Source of the DNA: Nocardia cyriacigeorgica NBRC 100375
Lineage (GTDB): Bacteria > Actinomycetota > Actinomycetes > Mycobacteriales > Mycobacteriaceae
Assembly (NCBI RefSeq): GCF_000308555.1
Contig: NZ_BAFY01000132.1
Span: forward strand, 25,281-89,280
Length of the DNA stretch: 64,000 nucleotides
Reading direction: 5' to 3'
Positions 18,410 to 27,528 of the stretch are shown here, piece after piece (position 1 is the stretch's first letter; each line of letters starts with the position of its first letter). Under the pieces are notes generated by a model. The model was not told where the DNA came from. It did no database searches and saw nothing but the letters and a program-made list of their open reading frames with translations. Both the position numbers and the translations under genes were made by a program.

Positions 18410-19279
18410 TCAGGCGATTTCTTCGACCGTGCGCTCGAACGCCAGCCCACCGTTGCCCTCGGCGATCTGACGGTCGATCAGGTGCTGCATGGGCGCCAGG
18501 AAATCCGGGGCCGCGCCGGCATCGCGGGTGGCACGCACGATCGCGTCGACGGCAGGCTTGTGGAATGCGACATCCTGGACGCCATCGCGGTAGTCACCGG
18601 CGTCGATGAGCTTTCCGTAGTCGGGCAGCAGCTGCGCCATCGCCGTCACCCACGCGGCCGCCCGTTCGGCATAGGCCTGGGCCGACACCCCCACCGAGCG
18701 AGTCATCGCCACACCGTTGAAGAAACCACCGAACATGCCGTACATCGCCGACAGCAGCGAGAAATCCAACGTCGAGGCCAGACCGGCGTCGGCGCCGAAG
18801 TATTCGGCCGAGGCTAGCAGTTCCAGTGTCACGCGGTGCTCGTCGAAAACCGTCTGAGCGCCGCTGTAGAGGATCGACGCGCCGGGCTGCCCGATCATCG
18901 GCGGGACCGCCATGATGCCGCCGTCGAGGTAGTCGATGCCGTGCGCTTCGGCCCACCGCGCCGAGGCGCGGGACTCCTCGGGCGTGGTGCTGGTCAGGTT
19001 GATCACCGCGCGCCCGGACAGTTGGTCGGCGACCGGGTCGAGGGTGGCGTGCACCGAGGCGTGGTCGAGCAGCAGCACGATGATCACCGGACTCGCGGCG
19101 ATGGCGTCGGTGAGCGAAGCGGCACTGCTCGCGCCGGCGGCGACGAGCTCGGCGTCCTTGCCGGGGGTGCGGTTCCAGACCGTGACGGATCGGCCGCCCT
19201 TCAGCAGCGTGGCGACGAAGGCTCGGCCCATGGCGCCGAGGCCGAGGACGGTGACCGGTGCAGGGGTGGTGTCGGGCAT
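18410..19279 (-). CDS. NAD(P)-dependent oxidoreductase, imine reductase / 3-hydroxyisobutyrate dehydrogenase-like
   Basis: 289 residues. The N-terminal Rossmann motif is VTVLGLGAMGRAFVATLLKGG with the NADPH-type WNRTPGKD. INLTSTTPEESR and YLDGGIMAVPPMIGQPGA match the imine-reductase branch of the 6-phosphogluconate/3-hydroxyisobutyrate dehydrogenase superfamily, and a helical dimerisation domain follows. The classical catalytic Lys of hydroxyacid dehydrogenases is not evident, which also favours the imine reductase group. ATG 19279 has an AGGAG site 9 bases upstream; ATG 19288 is too close to it. The divergent HxlR regulator and an inverted repeat between the starts suggest electrophile- or redox-responsive control. 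Confidence 0.85.
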   Translation of the reverse strand: MPDTTPAPVTVLGLGAMGRAFVATLLKGGRSVTVWNRTPGKDAELVAAGASSAASLTDAIAASPVIIVLLLDHASVHATLDPVADQLSGRAVINLTSTTPEESRASARWAEAHGIDYLDGGIMAVPPMIGQPGASILYSGAQTVFDEHRVTLELLASAEYFGADAGLASTLDFSLLSAMYGMFGGFFNGVAMTRSVGVSAQAYAERAAAWVTAMAQLLPDYGKLIDAGDYRDGVQDVAFHKPAVDAIVRATRDAGAAPDFLAPMQHLIDRQIAEGNGGLAFERTVEEIA

Positions 19280-19357
19280 GGAAGACATCTCCTGGGTTCG
19301 GCAGCGCGCTCGTTCGCGCCGCATGCACCAACCCTGCGGTGTACCGGATATCTCGAC

Positions 19358-19384
19358 AAGTACCTACTATTTTGTCGGGTACTT
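19358..19384. promoter_or_regulatory. candidate HxlR operator
   Basis: AAGTACC (19358-19364) and GGTACTT (19378-19384) form an inverted repeat with a 13-base AT-containing spacer in the divergent promoter. TAC/GTA half-sites with an A/T core are typical of HxlR/YodB-type regulators. Confidence 0.55.
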
Positions 19385-19419
19385 ACCAAACTGTATGTGA
19401 ACAGGTAGCGAGGTCGGCC

Positions 19420-19776
19420 ATGGGTGTGAAGAGATCCGGACCATATTTCTGCGGCATCGACGCCGCCATGGATGTCGTCGGCGGGAAATGGAAATCGCTG
19501 ATCCTGTGGGAGCTGCACAACCACGGCATGCGCCGCTTCGGCGAATTGCGCCGCGGCCTGCCCGGCATCTCGGAGAAGATGCTCATCCAGCAGCTGCGCG
19601 AACTCGAAGAAGACGAGATCGTCGAGCGCACTGTCTACGCCGAGGTGCCGCCGCGAGTGGAATACCGGCTCACCGAGCTCGGTGCCGCCCTCAACACCGC
19701 GCTGGGCCCGCTGGGGGAGTGGGGGCGCGAGCGGATCGCGCGGATCGGCGCGGACAAGATCCGGGTCGCCTCCTAG
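19420..19776 (+). CDS. HxlR-family (DUF24) transcriptional regulator
   Basis: 118 residues. The HxlR winged helix shows CGIDAAMDVVGGKWKSLILWELHN, FGELRRGLPGISEKMLIQQLREL and the wing RVEYRLTELG. The conserved Cys near residue 11 is the residue used by YodB/HypR-type members to sense quinones, aldehydes or disulfide stress. Start ATG 19420. It is divergent from the imine-reductase-like gene, whose product could detoxify the inducer; a TAC/GTA inverted repeat lies between the two starts. Confidence 0.9.
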   Translation: MGVKRSGPYFCGIDAAMDVVGGKWKSLILWELHNHGMRRFGELRRGLPGISEKMLIQQLRELEEDEIVERTVYAEVPPRVEYRLTELGAALNTALGPLGEWGRERIARIGADKIRVAS

Positions 19777-19950
19777 CAGCCGGCGACGGACCGGCGCGGA
19801 TAATGCCGCGCGCACCGTGACGATGCTGGGTAGCATCGCCGGTCGTGGAGTGATGACCGCACGGCAGCCCTGATCGCGTCCCGGTGACCCGGACGCGATG
19901 GATGGTGCTGCCCGCAGGGTCTTTTCATCACTGCTATCCAGAGGACACTC

Positions 19951-20700
19951 ATGACCGACGAGCAGTTTCTCGCCCACCTCACCGACCGATTGGCCGCGTT
20001 GCCCGCGGTGCGAGCGGTCACCCTCGGCGGGTCCCGCGCCGAAGGCACCCACACCGCCGACAGCGACTGGGATCTGGCCGTCTACTACCGCGACGGCTTC
20101 GACCCGGCCGACCTGCGCGCCGTCGGCTGGCCCGGCGAGGTGTTCGACCTCGGCGCCTGGGGCGGCGGGGTGTTCAACGGCGGCGCCTGGCTCACCATCG
20201 ACGGCCGCCGCGTCGACATCCACTACCGCGACCTCGCCGCCGTCGACCGCGAACTCGCCGAAGCCGAGGCTGGCCGATTCCATTGGGAACCGTTGATGTT
20301 CCATCTGGCGGGCATACCCAGCTACCTGCTGCTCGCCGAACTCGCGATCAACACCGTCCTGCACGGTGAGCTGCCGCGCCCGCACTACCCGCGAGCGCTG
20401 CGCGAATCCGCGCCCCCGGTGTGGCGGGAACGCGCCGCACTCACCCTCACCTACGCCGAGAACGCCTACGCCGCACGCGGACAGCTCACCGAGGTGGCAG
20501 GTGCGCTGGCGACGGCGGCGGTGCAGACCGCGCACGCGGTGCTCGCCGCCCGCGGCACCTGGGTGGTCAACGAGAAGCGGATGCTGAACCGGGCGGGACT
20601 GCGCGGCGTCGACGACATCGTCGCGGGCCTGGCTGCCGAGCCGCGGCGTTTGCGCGAGGCCGTCGTGCGGACGCGCGAGCTGTTCGACGCGGCCCAATAG
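19951..20700 (+). CDS. nucleotidyltransferase-domain protein
   Basis: 249 residues. A polymerase-beta-type nucleotidyltransferase core is shown by LGGSRAEGTHTADSDWDLAVYY (G-S plus paired Asp metal ligands) and a third acidic site in RVDIHYRDL. The C-terminal half is helical (TLTYAENAYAARGQLTEVAG) and resembles the DUF4037/KNTase-like partner domain. The activity is probably transfer of a nucleotide to a small molecule or protein. It does not look like a toxin-antitoxin MNT pair because no HEPN gene adjoins. Start ATG 19951, with AGAGGA upstream. It stands alone. Confidence 0.8.
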   Translation: MTDEQFLAHLTDRLAALPAVRAVTLGGSRAEGTHTADSDWDLAVYYRDGFDPADLRAVGWPGEVFDLGAWGGGVFNGGAWLTIDGRRVDIHYRDLAAVDRELAEAEAGRFHWEPLMFHLAGIPSYLLLAELAINTVLHGELPRPHYPRALRESAPPVWRERAALTLTYAENAYAARGQLTEVAGALATAAVQTAHAVLAARGTWVVNEKRMLNRAGLRGVDDIVAGLAAEPRRLREAVVRTRELFDAAQ

Positions 20701-20891
20701 CCACGGGGTGACCGTCACCCGCGCAACAGGCTTCGCGCCGTCCCGATGCCGACGGGTCGGCGCGAAGTGGCCTCGGCAGCTGCGGGTTTGCCGCCGGCGT
20801 GGCCGGGTGGGGCGTCAGGTCGTGTGTCTGGTGTCGTCCGGGCCGATCACAGCGAGCGAGCGGGCCCGACCGGTCACGCGATCGGTGCGTT

Positions 20892-21488
20892 TCACCCCAC
20901 CCGCACCAAGGCGGTGGCGCCCAATTCGGATCGGGCCGCGGCCACCAGGTCGACTTCGATGGCCGCGATCGCGCGGTAGCTGGCGATGTAGTGCTCGATC
21001 AGCGTCTTGTGTTCGTCGAAACCGATCGGTTCGCGAGCGACGGTCGCCGCGGCGGCCTTGGTCACCGAGTGCAGGGCCTGGCCGAGCCGGTCGCATTCCT
21101 CGAGCAGAGCGTCATCGGCGAGCAGGCGAATCACATTGAACAGCACCGGAAGCCGGTCCAACGTCTGCAGGATCTGGGCCTCGGCGTCGTCGACGGTGTC
21201 GGCGCTCCACTCCGCGCGCCGATCGAGCGCATCGGTGACCTCCTCGGAGATGGCGAGGATGTCGGAGACCGCGTCGAGCACCTTCTCCCGTCGCCACCGG
21301 TCGTGGTCACGGCTCGCGGCGGCGCCGTGGGTGGCTTCGGTGGTGCGTTGCGCTGCTTCCACGGCCGCGGCCGCGCGCTCGTCGGCGGCGTCGATCGCGC
21401 GACGATGGGAGCGATTCGTCGCGAAGATCGTCAACGACAGCGCAACGACGACAACAACCGAACTGATGAGGGGCAGCCACGCAGTCAC
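20892..21488 (-). CDS. membrane-anchored helical protein of unknown function
   Basis: 198 residues. One N-terminal membrane helix (LPLISSVVVVVALSLTIFAT, residues 4-24) is followed by a long charged, Ala-rich helical region (25-80, likely coiled coil) and a helical C-terminal domain (about 85-198) with no motif I recognise. The likely topology is a short periplasmic N-terminus and cytosolic body. The only supported start is GTG 21488. It lies 74 bases downstream of the DNA methyltransferase on the same strand and could be its partner, but nothing in the sequence identifies a nuclease. Function unknown. Confidence 0.6.
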   Translation of the reverse strand: MTAWLPLISSVVVVVALSLTIFATNRSHRRAIDAADERAAAAVEAAQRTTEATHGAAASRDHDRWRREKVLDAVSDILAISEEVTDALDRRAEWSADTVDDAEAQILQTLDRLPVLFNVIRLLADDALLEECDRLGQALHSVTKAAAATVAREPIGFDEHKTLIEHYIASYRAIAAIEVDLVAAARSELGATALVRVG

Positions 21489-21562
21489 GCCGCCATCATC
21501 GCACCACCGCCTGCGGTGGCGTCCCGCGGTCGGTGATACTCCCAGTGAATGAGACACCACAC

Positions 21563-23203
21563 CTACAGTCCGAACGCCGCGTCGACCAACGTGTCGATCA
21601 CCGCGCACTGGTGCGGGGACGGCACCGCGCCCGCGCCGAGGACCTCGGCGACCAAAGCGACGATTTCGCGGGCCGGGCCGCACTCCGGGACAGGCAGCGG
21701 CAACTGGGCCACGTACTGCGTCATCCAGCGGCGGCGCCCGGAATAGAGCCGGTTGCCGCATACTTCGTCGTAGAAGCGCAGGCCCAGCCGGGAATTGGCG
21801 ACGGCCAGCATCAGATAGGCCAGCTCGTCGCCGCCGATATCGGGCAGCGACATCCAGTAGCAATTGCCGTTGACGATCGCACCGGACCGATCGAGCGCGA
21901 ACCGCGCGGTGGCACTGATATCGGGGAACACGATCTTCGGTTGCGCCCACCGGGCAGGCTGCTGCGGTACCCAGATCTCGAACCATTCGCGCCCACCCTC
22001 GGCGACATAGCGGCGGCTGCGCAACCGCTCGGCATGCGCCTCGAGGTAGGCGCGGGTATCCGGGTAGTCGTCCAGATCGACCACGGTCCGCTTGGCGTGA
22101 TCGAGCACATACGGATACAGCACCCGGCTCGCCGGGGTCGGCGACACCCGCCACGGCAGCAGATCATGCTGGGTCAGCAGCGGCCGCAACAGCGCATCCT
22201 CCGGGCGGGGGTCGCGTTCGTGCCAGCGCTCGGAGATGAACACCGGATCCGCGGTGGTCTTGATGCCCACCCGGATGCGCGCCACCTCACCGAAACTGGC
22301 CCAGGTGCCTGCGTGCACCCGCTGCAACCACGCATCGCCTGCCGCATGCGACAACCGCCAGGGCCTGCGCGCCTCCTCGGGCGGCGCGAGATGCCCGGAC
22401 CGGATCGCGATGGTGCGCCCGCCGTGGCCGATGACCGTGTCACCACCCTTGGTCAGCGCCTCGTACAGGCCGATCGCACTGGTCGGCGCCGCCTCCGTGT
22501 CCTGGTAGGCCGAGGCGTACACGCACCGGAACGCCGCATCGGGGGCCTGGTTGCGGGCGATGACGATCGCGGGGAGCACCGCGGCGGCGAACAGTTTGGT
22601 GTCGCCGAGGTCGTAGAGCTCGACGGGCTGCAGCGACTGCTGCAACACCGCGCGCACATTGGCGCCTGCGCGGGTGGTGAGGAACCGGTTCGAACACAGC
22701 AACCCCACCACCCCGTCCGGGCGCAGCAGCGCAGGCAGCAACGCCACGAACGGGTGCGTGAGATCGATGCGACCGCGCAGCCCGAACCGGGCGGCCAGCA
22801 GTTGCGCGGTTGCCTGCCCGAGCTGCTGGACCCGCACATACGGCGGATTGGTGATCACCGCATCGAAGCGGGCGGTATCGAGTTCGGTTCGTGCGTCGAG
22901 GAAATCGCCGGCATGCAGTTCGACGGTGACACCGAGGCCCGCGGCCCGCACCCGCGCCACCTCCAGTGCGTCCTGGTCCAGGTCGTAGCCGGTCAGCGTC
23001 ACCGCGACGCCCGGTCGGCGCTCGCTCAGCACCCGGTGGGCGGCCAACAGCAACTCGCCGTCACCACAGGCCGGGTCGACGATGCGCAGTTCGCCGCGTG
23101 CGCCGTCGAGGTGTTCGACGACCCGTTCGGCGAGGAACCGCGCGAGATCGGTGGGCGTGTAGTGCTTGCCGTGCCGCTTGATCTCGGCCGGACTCTCGCT
23201 CAC
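21563..23203 (-). CDS. N6-adenine DNA methyltransferase, Eco57I/TaqI-like
   Basis: 546 residues. The start GKHYTPTDLARFLAE and SAM motif I VDPACGDGELLLAAHRVL are typical of gamma-class adenine methylases. The catalytic motif IV is FDAVITNPPYVRVQQLG (NPPY). The C-terminal 300 residues form a TaqI-like specificity region with PKIVFPDISATARFALD and LGLRFYDEVCGNRLYSGRRR. It should methylate adenine N6 in a defined DNA site. No endonuclease domain or adjacent endonuclease gene is recognisable, so it looks solitary. Start ATG 23203. A 310-base divergent region separates it from the M20 peptidase. Confidence 0.85.
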   Translation of the reverse strand: MSESPAEIKRHGKHYTPTDLARFLAERVVEHLDGARGELRIVDPACGDGELLLAAHRVLSERRPGVAVTLTGYDLDQDALEVARVRAAGLGVTVELHAGDFLDARTELDTARFDAVITNPPYVRVQQLGQATAQLLAARFGLRGRIDLTHPFVALLPALLRPDGVVGLLCSNRFLTTRAGANVRAVLQQSLQPVELYDLGDTKLFAAAVLPAIVIARNQAPDAAFRCVYASAYQDTEAAPTSAIGLYEALTKGGDTVIGHGGRTIAIRSGHLAPPEEARRPWRLSHAAGDAWLQRVHAGTWASFGEVARIRVGIKTTADPVFISERWHERDPRPEDALLRPLLTQHDLLPWRVSPTPASRVLYPYVLDHAKRTVVDLDDYPDTRAYLEAHAERLRSRRYVAEGGREWFEIWVPQQPARWAQPKIVFPDISATARFALDRSGAIVNGNCYWMSLPDIGGDELAYLMLAVANSRLGLRFYDEVCGNRLYSGRRRWMTQYVAQLPLPVPECGPAREIVALVAEVLGAGAVPSPHQCAVIDTLVDAAFGL

Positions 23204-23513
23204 CCGCTCTCCGCTCCGTCGGTGCCGGCTTCGGTGTGGACAGCGTACGAGGCGAACGACCTGCGGTTACCGGAATCGGCTCAGGTGTCGTGCGCGGGAT
23301 CGGGCAGCGCCGCAGTATCCGCTCGACCGACCCTGCGGCTATCAAGCCCGCATTCGACCTCCCCGAGGCGCGCGCAGGCCGGATTCGGCTCACCGCGACT
23401 CGAATCCGCCAGGCCGTGCCGACCGCCCCGACCTGCGGATCGGTTGCTATTCGCGCGCCGGGTGACCGACCGAACCGCTGGCAACCCGGTGCGCGGATGG
23501 TAGGAAAGGGTAC
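23204..23513. other. 310-base divergent intergenic region
   Basis: This lies between the DNA methyltransferase and M20 peptidase starts. Apart from a weak imperfect hairpin near 23454-23501 it shows no gene, clear operator or RNA structure. It should hold both promoters. Confidence 0.5.
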
Positions 23514-24875
23514 GTGTCGGCAACTGGCGGAGTACCGGGTTCACAGCAACGTTCTCGCGCGGTGTCGGAGGTGGTGGAGCTGGTCAGTGCGCTGATCCGG
23601 TTCGACACCTCCAATACCGGGGAGCTGGCCACCACCAAAGGCGAACAGGAATGCGCCGAATGGGTGGCCGAGAAACTACGCGAGGTCGGCTACACCACCG
23701 AATACGTCGAATCCGGTGCACCGGGCCGCGGCAACGTCTTCGCCCGTCTCCCCGGTGCCGACTCCTCCCGGGGCGCGCTGCTCATGCACGGCCACCTGGA
23801 TGTGGTGCCCGCCCGGGCCGAGGACTGGAGCGTGCACCCGTTCTCCGGCGCGGTCCGCGACGGCTATGTGTGGGGCCGCGGCGCGGTCGATATGAAGGAC
23901 ATGGTCGGGATGATGCTGGCGGTGGCGCGCCAGTTCAAGATCGAAGGCACCGTCCCGCCGCGCGATCTGGTGTTCGCCTTCCTCGCCGATGAGGAAAACG
24001 GCGGCAAGTGGGGCTCGCACTGGCTGGTCGACAATCGCCCCGACCTGTTCGCCGGCATCACCGAAGCGGTCGGGGAGGTGGGCGGCTTCTCGCTGACGGT
24101 GCCGCGCCCCGACGGCGGGGAGCGACGGCTGTATCTGGTGGAGACCGCGGAGAAGGGGTTGGGGTGGATGCGGTTGCGGGCCAAGGCCCGCGCCGGGCAC
24201 GGCTCGTTCCTGCACGAAGACAATGCCGTCACCATCCTCGCCGGTGCGGTCGCACGCCTGGGCACCCACACCTTCCCGCTGGTGATCTCGGATTCGGTGG
24301 CGGAATTCCTTGCCGCGGTGTCGCAGGAGTCAGGCCTCGATTTCGACCCGCACAGCCCCGACATCGAGGGCACCCTCGCCAAGCTGGGATCCATCGCGCG
24401 CATCATCGGCGCCACCCTGCGCGATACCGCGAACCCGACAATGCTCGAGGCCGGCTACAAGGCCAACGTCATCCCGCAGACCGCGGAAGCGGTGGTCGAC
24501 TGCCGGGTGGTGCCGGGGCGGCAGGCCGCCTTCGAACGCGAGGTCGACGAACTCATCGGCCCGGATGTGGAGCGGGAGTGGATCACCAAACTCGACTCCT
24601 ACGAAACCACCTTCGACGGCCACCTCGTCGACGCCATGAACGAGGCGATCCTGGCCCACGACCCGCACGGCCGCACCGTGCCCTACATGCTCTCCGGGGG
24701 TACCGACGCGAAAGCGTTCGCCCGCCTGGGAATCCGCTGCTTCGGCTTCGCCCCACTGCGACTGCCGCCGGAACTGGACTTCGCCGCCCTGTTCCACGGC
24801 GTCGACGAACGCGTCCCGGTCGATGCCCTCGAATTCGGCACCCAGGTGCTGGAACACTTCCTGCTGCACAGCTGA
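23514..24875 (+). CDS. M20-family zinc peptidase (Rv2141c-like)
   Basis: 453 residues. The di-zinc peptidase motifs are [20 protein letters not shown] (zinc His and Asp), [11 protein letters not shown] (bridging Asp), [15 protein letters not shown] (catalytic Glu-Glu), and the late zinc His in [14 protein letters not shown] dimerisation lid domain (about 215-330) carries [16 protein letters not shown]. It hydrolyses small peptides or N-acyl amino acids in the cytosol. The start is GTG 23514; homology begins shortly after. The order with the PEBP gene 22 bases downstream matches the mycobacterial Rv2141c-Rv2140c pair as I recall it. Confidence 0.9.
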   Translation: MSATGGVPGSQQRSRAVSEVVELVSALIRFDTSNTGELATTKGEQECAEWVAEKLREVGYTTEYVESGAPGRGNVFARLPGADSSRGALLMHGHLDVVPARAEDWSVHPFSGAVRDGYVWGRGAVDMKDMVGMMLAVARQFKIEGTVPPRDLVFAFLADEENGGKWGSHWLVDNRPDLFAGITEAVGEVGGFSLTVPRPDGGERRLYLVETAEKGLGWMRLRAKARAGHGSFLHEDNAVTILAGAVARLGTHTFPLVISDSVAEFLAAVSQESGLDFDPHSPDIEGTLAKLGSIARIIGATLRDTANPTMLEAGYKANVIPQTAEAVVDCRVVPGRQAAFEREVDELIGPDVEREWITKLDSYETTFDGHLVDAMNEAILAHDPHGRTVPYMLSGGTDAKAFARLGIRCFGFAPLRLPPELDFAALFHGVDERVPVDALEFGTQVLEHFLLHS

Positions 24876-24897
24876 ACCGATCCGAGATGAGGAGCCA

Positions 24898-25425
24898 ATG
24901 AGCTACAACCCCTATGACGCTCTCCCGCAGGTCCCGTCCTTCACCGTGACCTCCGACGACGTGGCCGACGGCCAAAGGTTCGGCAACGACCAGGTCAGCG
25001 GCGTGTTCGGCGCCGGAGGCAAAGACGTGTCGCCGCAGCTGTCGTGGTCGGGGTTCCCCGCCGAAACCAAGAGCTTCGCGGTGACGGTGTTCGACCCGGA
25101 CGCGCCGACGGCCTCCGGCTTCTGGCATTGGGCCGTCGCCGACCTTCCGGCGTCGGTGACCGGCCTGCCCGCCGGTGCGGGCAGCCAGGGCGGCGAATTG
25201 CCCGACGGCGCAGTGCAATTGCGCAATGACGGCGGGTTCGCCGGCTACGTCGGCGCCGCCCCGCCGCCGGGACACGGACCGCACCGCTACTTCATCGTCG
25301 TGCACGCCGTCGACGTCGACTCCCTCGATATCCCCGCCGACGCCAGCCCGGCCTTCCTCGGCTTCAACCTCTTCTCCCACACCCTCGCCCGCGCCACCCT
25401 GGTCGCCACCTACGAACAGAACTGA
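24898..25425 (+). CDS. YbhB/YbcL-family PEBP (Raf-kinase-inhibitor-like) protein
   Basis: 175 residues covering one phosphatidylethanolamine-binding-protein fold. The anion-pocket motifs are [40 protein letters not shown] and [19 protein letters not shown]. Members bind phospholipid or phosphorylated ligands; the mycobacterial homologue is Rv2140c (TB18.6). Cytosolic, no signal peptide. ATG 24898 has a GAGGAG site 4 bases upstream. It follows the M20 peptidase after 22 bases, so the two are co-transcribed, and a strong hairpin ends the unit. Confidence 0.93.
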   Translation: MSYNPYDALPQVPSFTVTSDDVADGQRFGNDQVSGVFGAGGKDVSPQLSWSGFPAETKSFAVTVFDPDAPTASGFWHWAVADLPASVTGLPAGAGSQGGELPDGAVQLRNDGGFAGYVGAAPPPGHGPHRYFIVVHAVDVDSLDIPADASPAFLGFNLFSHTLARATLVATYEQN

Positions 25426-25435
25426 CCCGGATACG

Positions 25436-25471
25436 GCTGTGGCCCTGAGCGTGCTCGCTCAGGGCCACAGC
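25436..25471. terminator. strong bidirectional terminator hairpin
   Basis: Perfect 16-bp stem (arms 25436-25451 and 25456-25471, starting GCTGTGGCCCTGAGC) with a 4-base loop. It lies between the convergent PEBP and acyl-CoA ligase genes. Confidence 0.88.
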
Positions 25472-25491
25472 GCCATCGGCAGGTCCTTCCG

Positions 25492-27321
25492 CTAGTCGAC
25501 GTTGATCACGCCCTCGGGCGCCGGATCGGCGTAGAGGGAAGCGATCCGATCGGCGTACTTCGCCGCGATCGGCTGACGTTTCAACGACATCTTCGGAGTC
25601 AACTCGTCGCCGCCGGGTTCCCACACCGCGCCCAGCACGGTGAACCGTTTGATCTGCTCCACTCGCGAGAGCTTCTTGTTGCCCGCCTGCACCGCGGCCA
25701 GCACCTCGTCGAGGATTTCGCGGCGCGTGGCCAGGCCCGCGATATCGGTGTCGGTGGCATCGAGCTCCTTGGCCCGCACCGCCGCGATATCGGGGTCGAG
25801 CACGATCAGCGCCGAAATGTAGGGCTTGGCGTCGCCGATGGCCACGACCTGCCCGATCAGCGACGAGGCCGCCTTGACCGAGTTCTCGATATTGCTGGGG
25901 GCGATGTTCTTGCCCGCCTCGTTGATGATCAGTTCCTTCTTGCGGTCCACGATGCGCAGGTAGCCGTCGCCGTCGAGGGTGCCGACATCGCCGGTGCGCA
26001 ACCAGCCGTCGTCATCGAAGGCCTCGGCGGTCTTGTCGGGCATATTGCGGTAGCCGCGGGTGACGATCGGCCCGCGCACCAGCACCTCGCCATCGGCGTC
26101 CAACCGCAACTCCAGGCCGTCGACCGGACGCCCGACCGTGCCGGGGCGCGGCTTGTCGAGTTCGGTGTAGGTGCCGACACCGGTGGTTTCGGACATGCCC
26201 CACACCTCCGACACGGTGAACCCGAGGCCCAGGAAGTACTCGAGGGTCTCCGCCGGAATGGGCGCCGCACCTGAGGACGCCACCTTCAACTGATCCAATC
26301 CGAGCGCGGCCCGCAGCTTCGACAGCACCAGTGTGTCGGCGATCGGATGCTGCAGACGCAGCGCCAGCGGGCGTCCGCTGCCGGCCAGATCGGCGCGCGC
26401 GGCGGCGACACCGGTACTGATCGCCCACTGGGCCAGCGACTTCTTCACCCCGGTTTCGGCGGCGAGCTTGGCTTCGATACCGGCCTTGATCTTCTGCCAC
26501 ACCCGCGGCACCCCGAAGAACACCGTGGGCGGGGCATCGGGCAGCGCCGCGGCGACCTCACGCGGGTCGGGCACGGTGGTGAGCTGGATGCCGGTGAGCA
26601 GATTCATCGCATGCGCCGAAATCCGGTCCGCGACATGCGCGGCAGGTAGATACGACACACCCCGATCGTCGATCCCCACCGACAGCGGGCCGTTGACCAG
26701 CGCGATCACCTGCGCGAGCACATTGCGGTGGGTGATCTCCACACCCTTGGACGGGCCGGTGGTTCCGGAGGTGTAGATGAGAGTGGCCAGATCGTCGGGC
26801 TGCACCGCCTGCCAGGCGGCGTCGAAGTCGAAATCCTCGCCGGCGGCGGCTTCGACGTCGGTCAAGGTGAGCGCGCCGGTGACGGGGCCGTCCACGACGA
26901 TCAGATGCTCGACCGGCACTCCGGAACCTTTGATGACGTCGAGGAACTTCTGCTCGGTGACCACCACCGTGTTGGCGGCATTGGTGAACAGGTGGGTGAT
27001 CTGCTCGGCGGAGCTGGTGTTGTAGATCGAGAAGGGCGTGGCACCCAGATGCAGGGCGGCGGTGTCGATCAGGTTGAACTCGGGCCGGTTGGTGAGCATG
27101 ATGCCGACGGTGTCGCCGCGCCCGACGCCCAGCCCGGCCAGTCCCGCGGCCAGCGCGCGCACCCGTTCGCCGTACTCCCGCCAGGTGATCTCCTGGGTGC
27201 CGCCGACCGTGCGCAACGCGACCTGATCCGGACGCAGGGTGAGGGTCTGCTGGAAGGCTTGCGGCACCGTATAGACGGTGCTGCCGCTGGGATGGGCGTA
27301 GCCGATTTCTGTTGTGGTCAT
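25492..27321 (-). CDS. long-chain fatty-acid-CoA ligase (FadD15-like)
   Basis: 609 residues. The AMP-binding P-loop is LIYTSGTTGPSKGVEITHRN (about 170-190); later motifs are VFFGVPRVWQKIKAGIEAKL, EVWGMSETTGVGTY, GWLRTGDVGTLDGDGYLRIVDRKKE and the C-terminal adenylate-forming lysine region KMSLKRQPIAAKYADRI. The length and the extended linker domain match the bacterial long-chain acyl-CoA synthetases of the FadD15 group. It activates fatty acids to acyl-AMP and then acyl-CoA for lipid synthesis or breakdown, at the inner membrane surface. ATG 27321 is used. Monocistronic. Confidence 0.92.
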   Translation of the reverse strand: MTTTEIGYAHPSGSTVYTVPQAFQQTLTLRPDQVALRTVGGTQEITWREYGERVRALAAGLAGLGVGRGDTVGIMLTNRPEFNLIDTAALHLGATPFSIYNTSSAEQITHLFTNAANTVVVTEQKFLDVIKGSGVPVEHLIVVDGPVTGALTLTDVEAAAGEDFDFDAAWQAVQPDDLATLIYTSGTTGPSKGVEITHRNVLAQVIALVNGPLSVGIDDRGVSYLPAAHVADRISAHAMNLLTGIQLTTVPDPREVAAALPDAPPTVFFGVPRVWQKIKAGIEAKLAAETGVKKSLAQWAISTGVAAARADLAGSGRPLALRLQHPIADTLVLSKLRAALGLDQLKVASSGAAPIPAETLEYFLGLGFTVSEVWGMSETTGVGTYTELDKPRPGTVGRPVDGLELRLDADGEVLVRGPIVTRGYRNMPDKTAEAFDDDGWLRTGDVGTLDGDGYLRIVDRKKELIINEAGKNIAPSNIENSVKAASSLIGQVVAIGDAKPYISALIVLDPDIAAVRAKELDATDTDIAGLATRREILDEVLAAVQAGNKKLSRVEQIKRFTVLGAVWEPGGDELTPKMSLKRQPIAAKYADRIASLYADPAPEGVINVD

Positions 27322-27528
27322 GTTCCGTTCCCGATGTCGCTGCAGGAACCGAGCGTCCGGGCCGGCTGCCTCGCCGGTGGGCGCGTCGGTCTGTGCCGGC
27401 ACACCGGCTCACCGAGGCGGCACCGAGTGACGCGGCTCACTCATGGTAGCCGGAAATCGGACATTGTGACCTGGGTAACGACAGACCGGCCCAGGGGCCG
27501 CGACGGCGCCCGGACCGGCGCGTCCGCG

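Noticed and set aside
19951..20700. nucleotidyltransferase as half of a MNT/HEPN toxin-antitoxin or defence pair
   Set aside because: No HEPN or CARF-like gene adjoins; the protein has its own helical C-terminal domain.
21533..23503. 656-codon plus-strand frame opposite the DNA methyltransferase
   Set aside because: No recognisable domain; lies antisense to the NPPY methylase, whose motifs are all intact.
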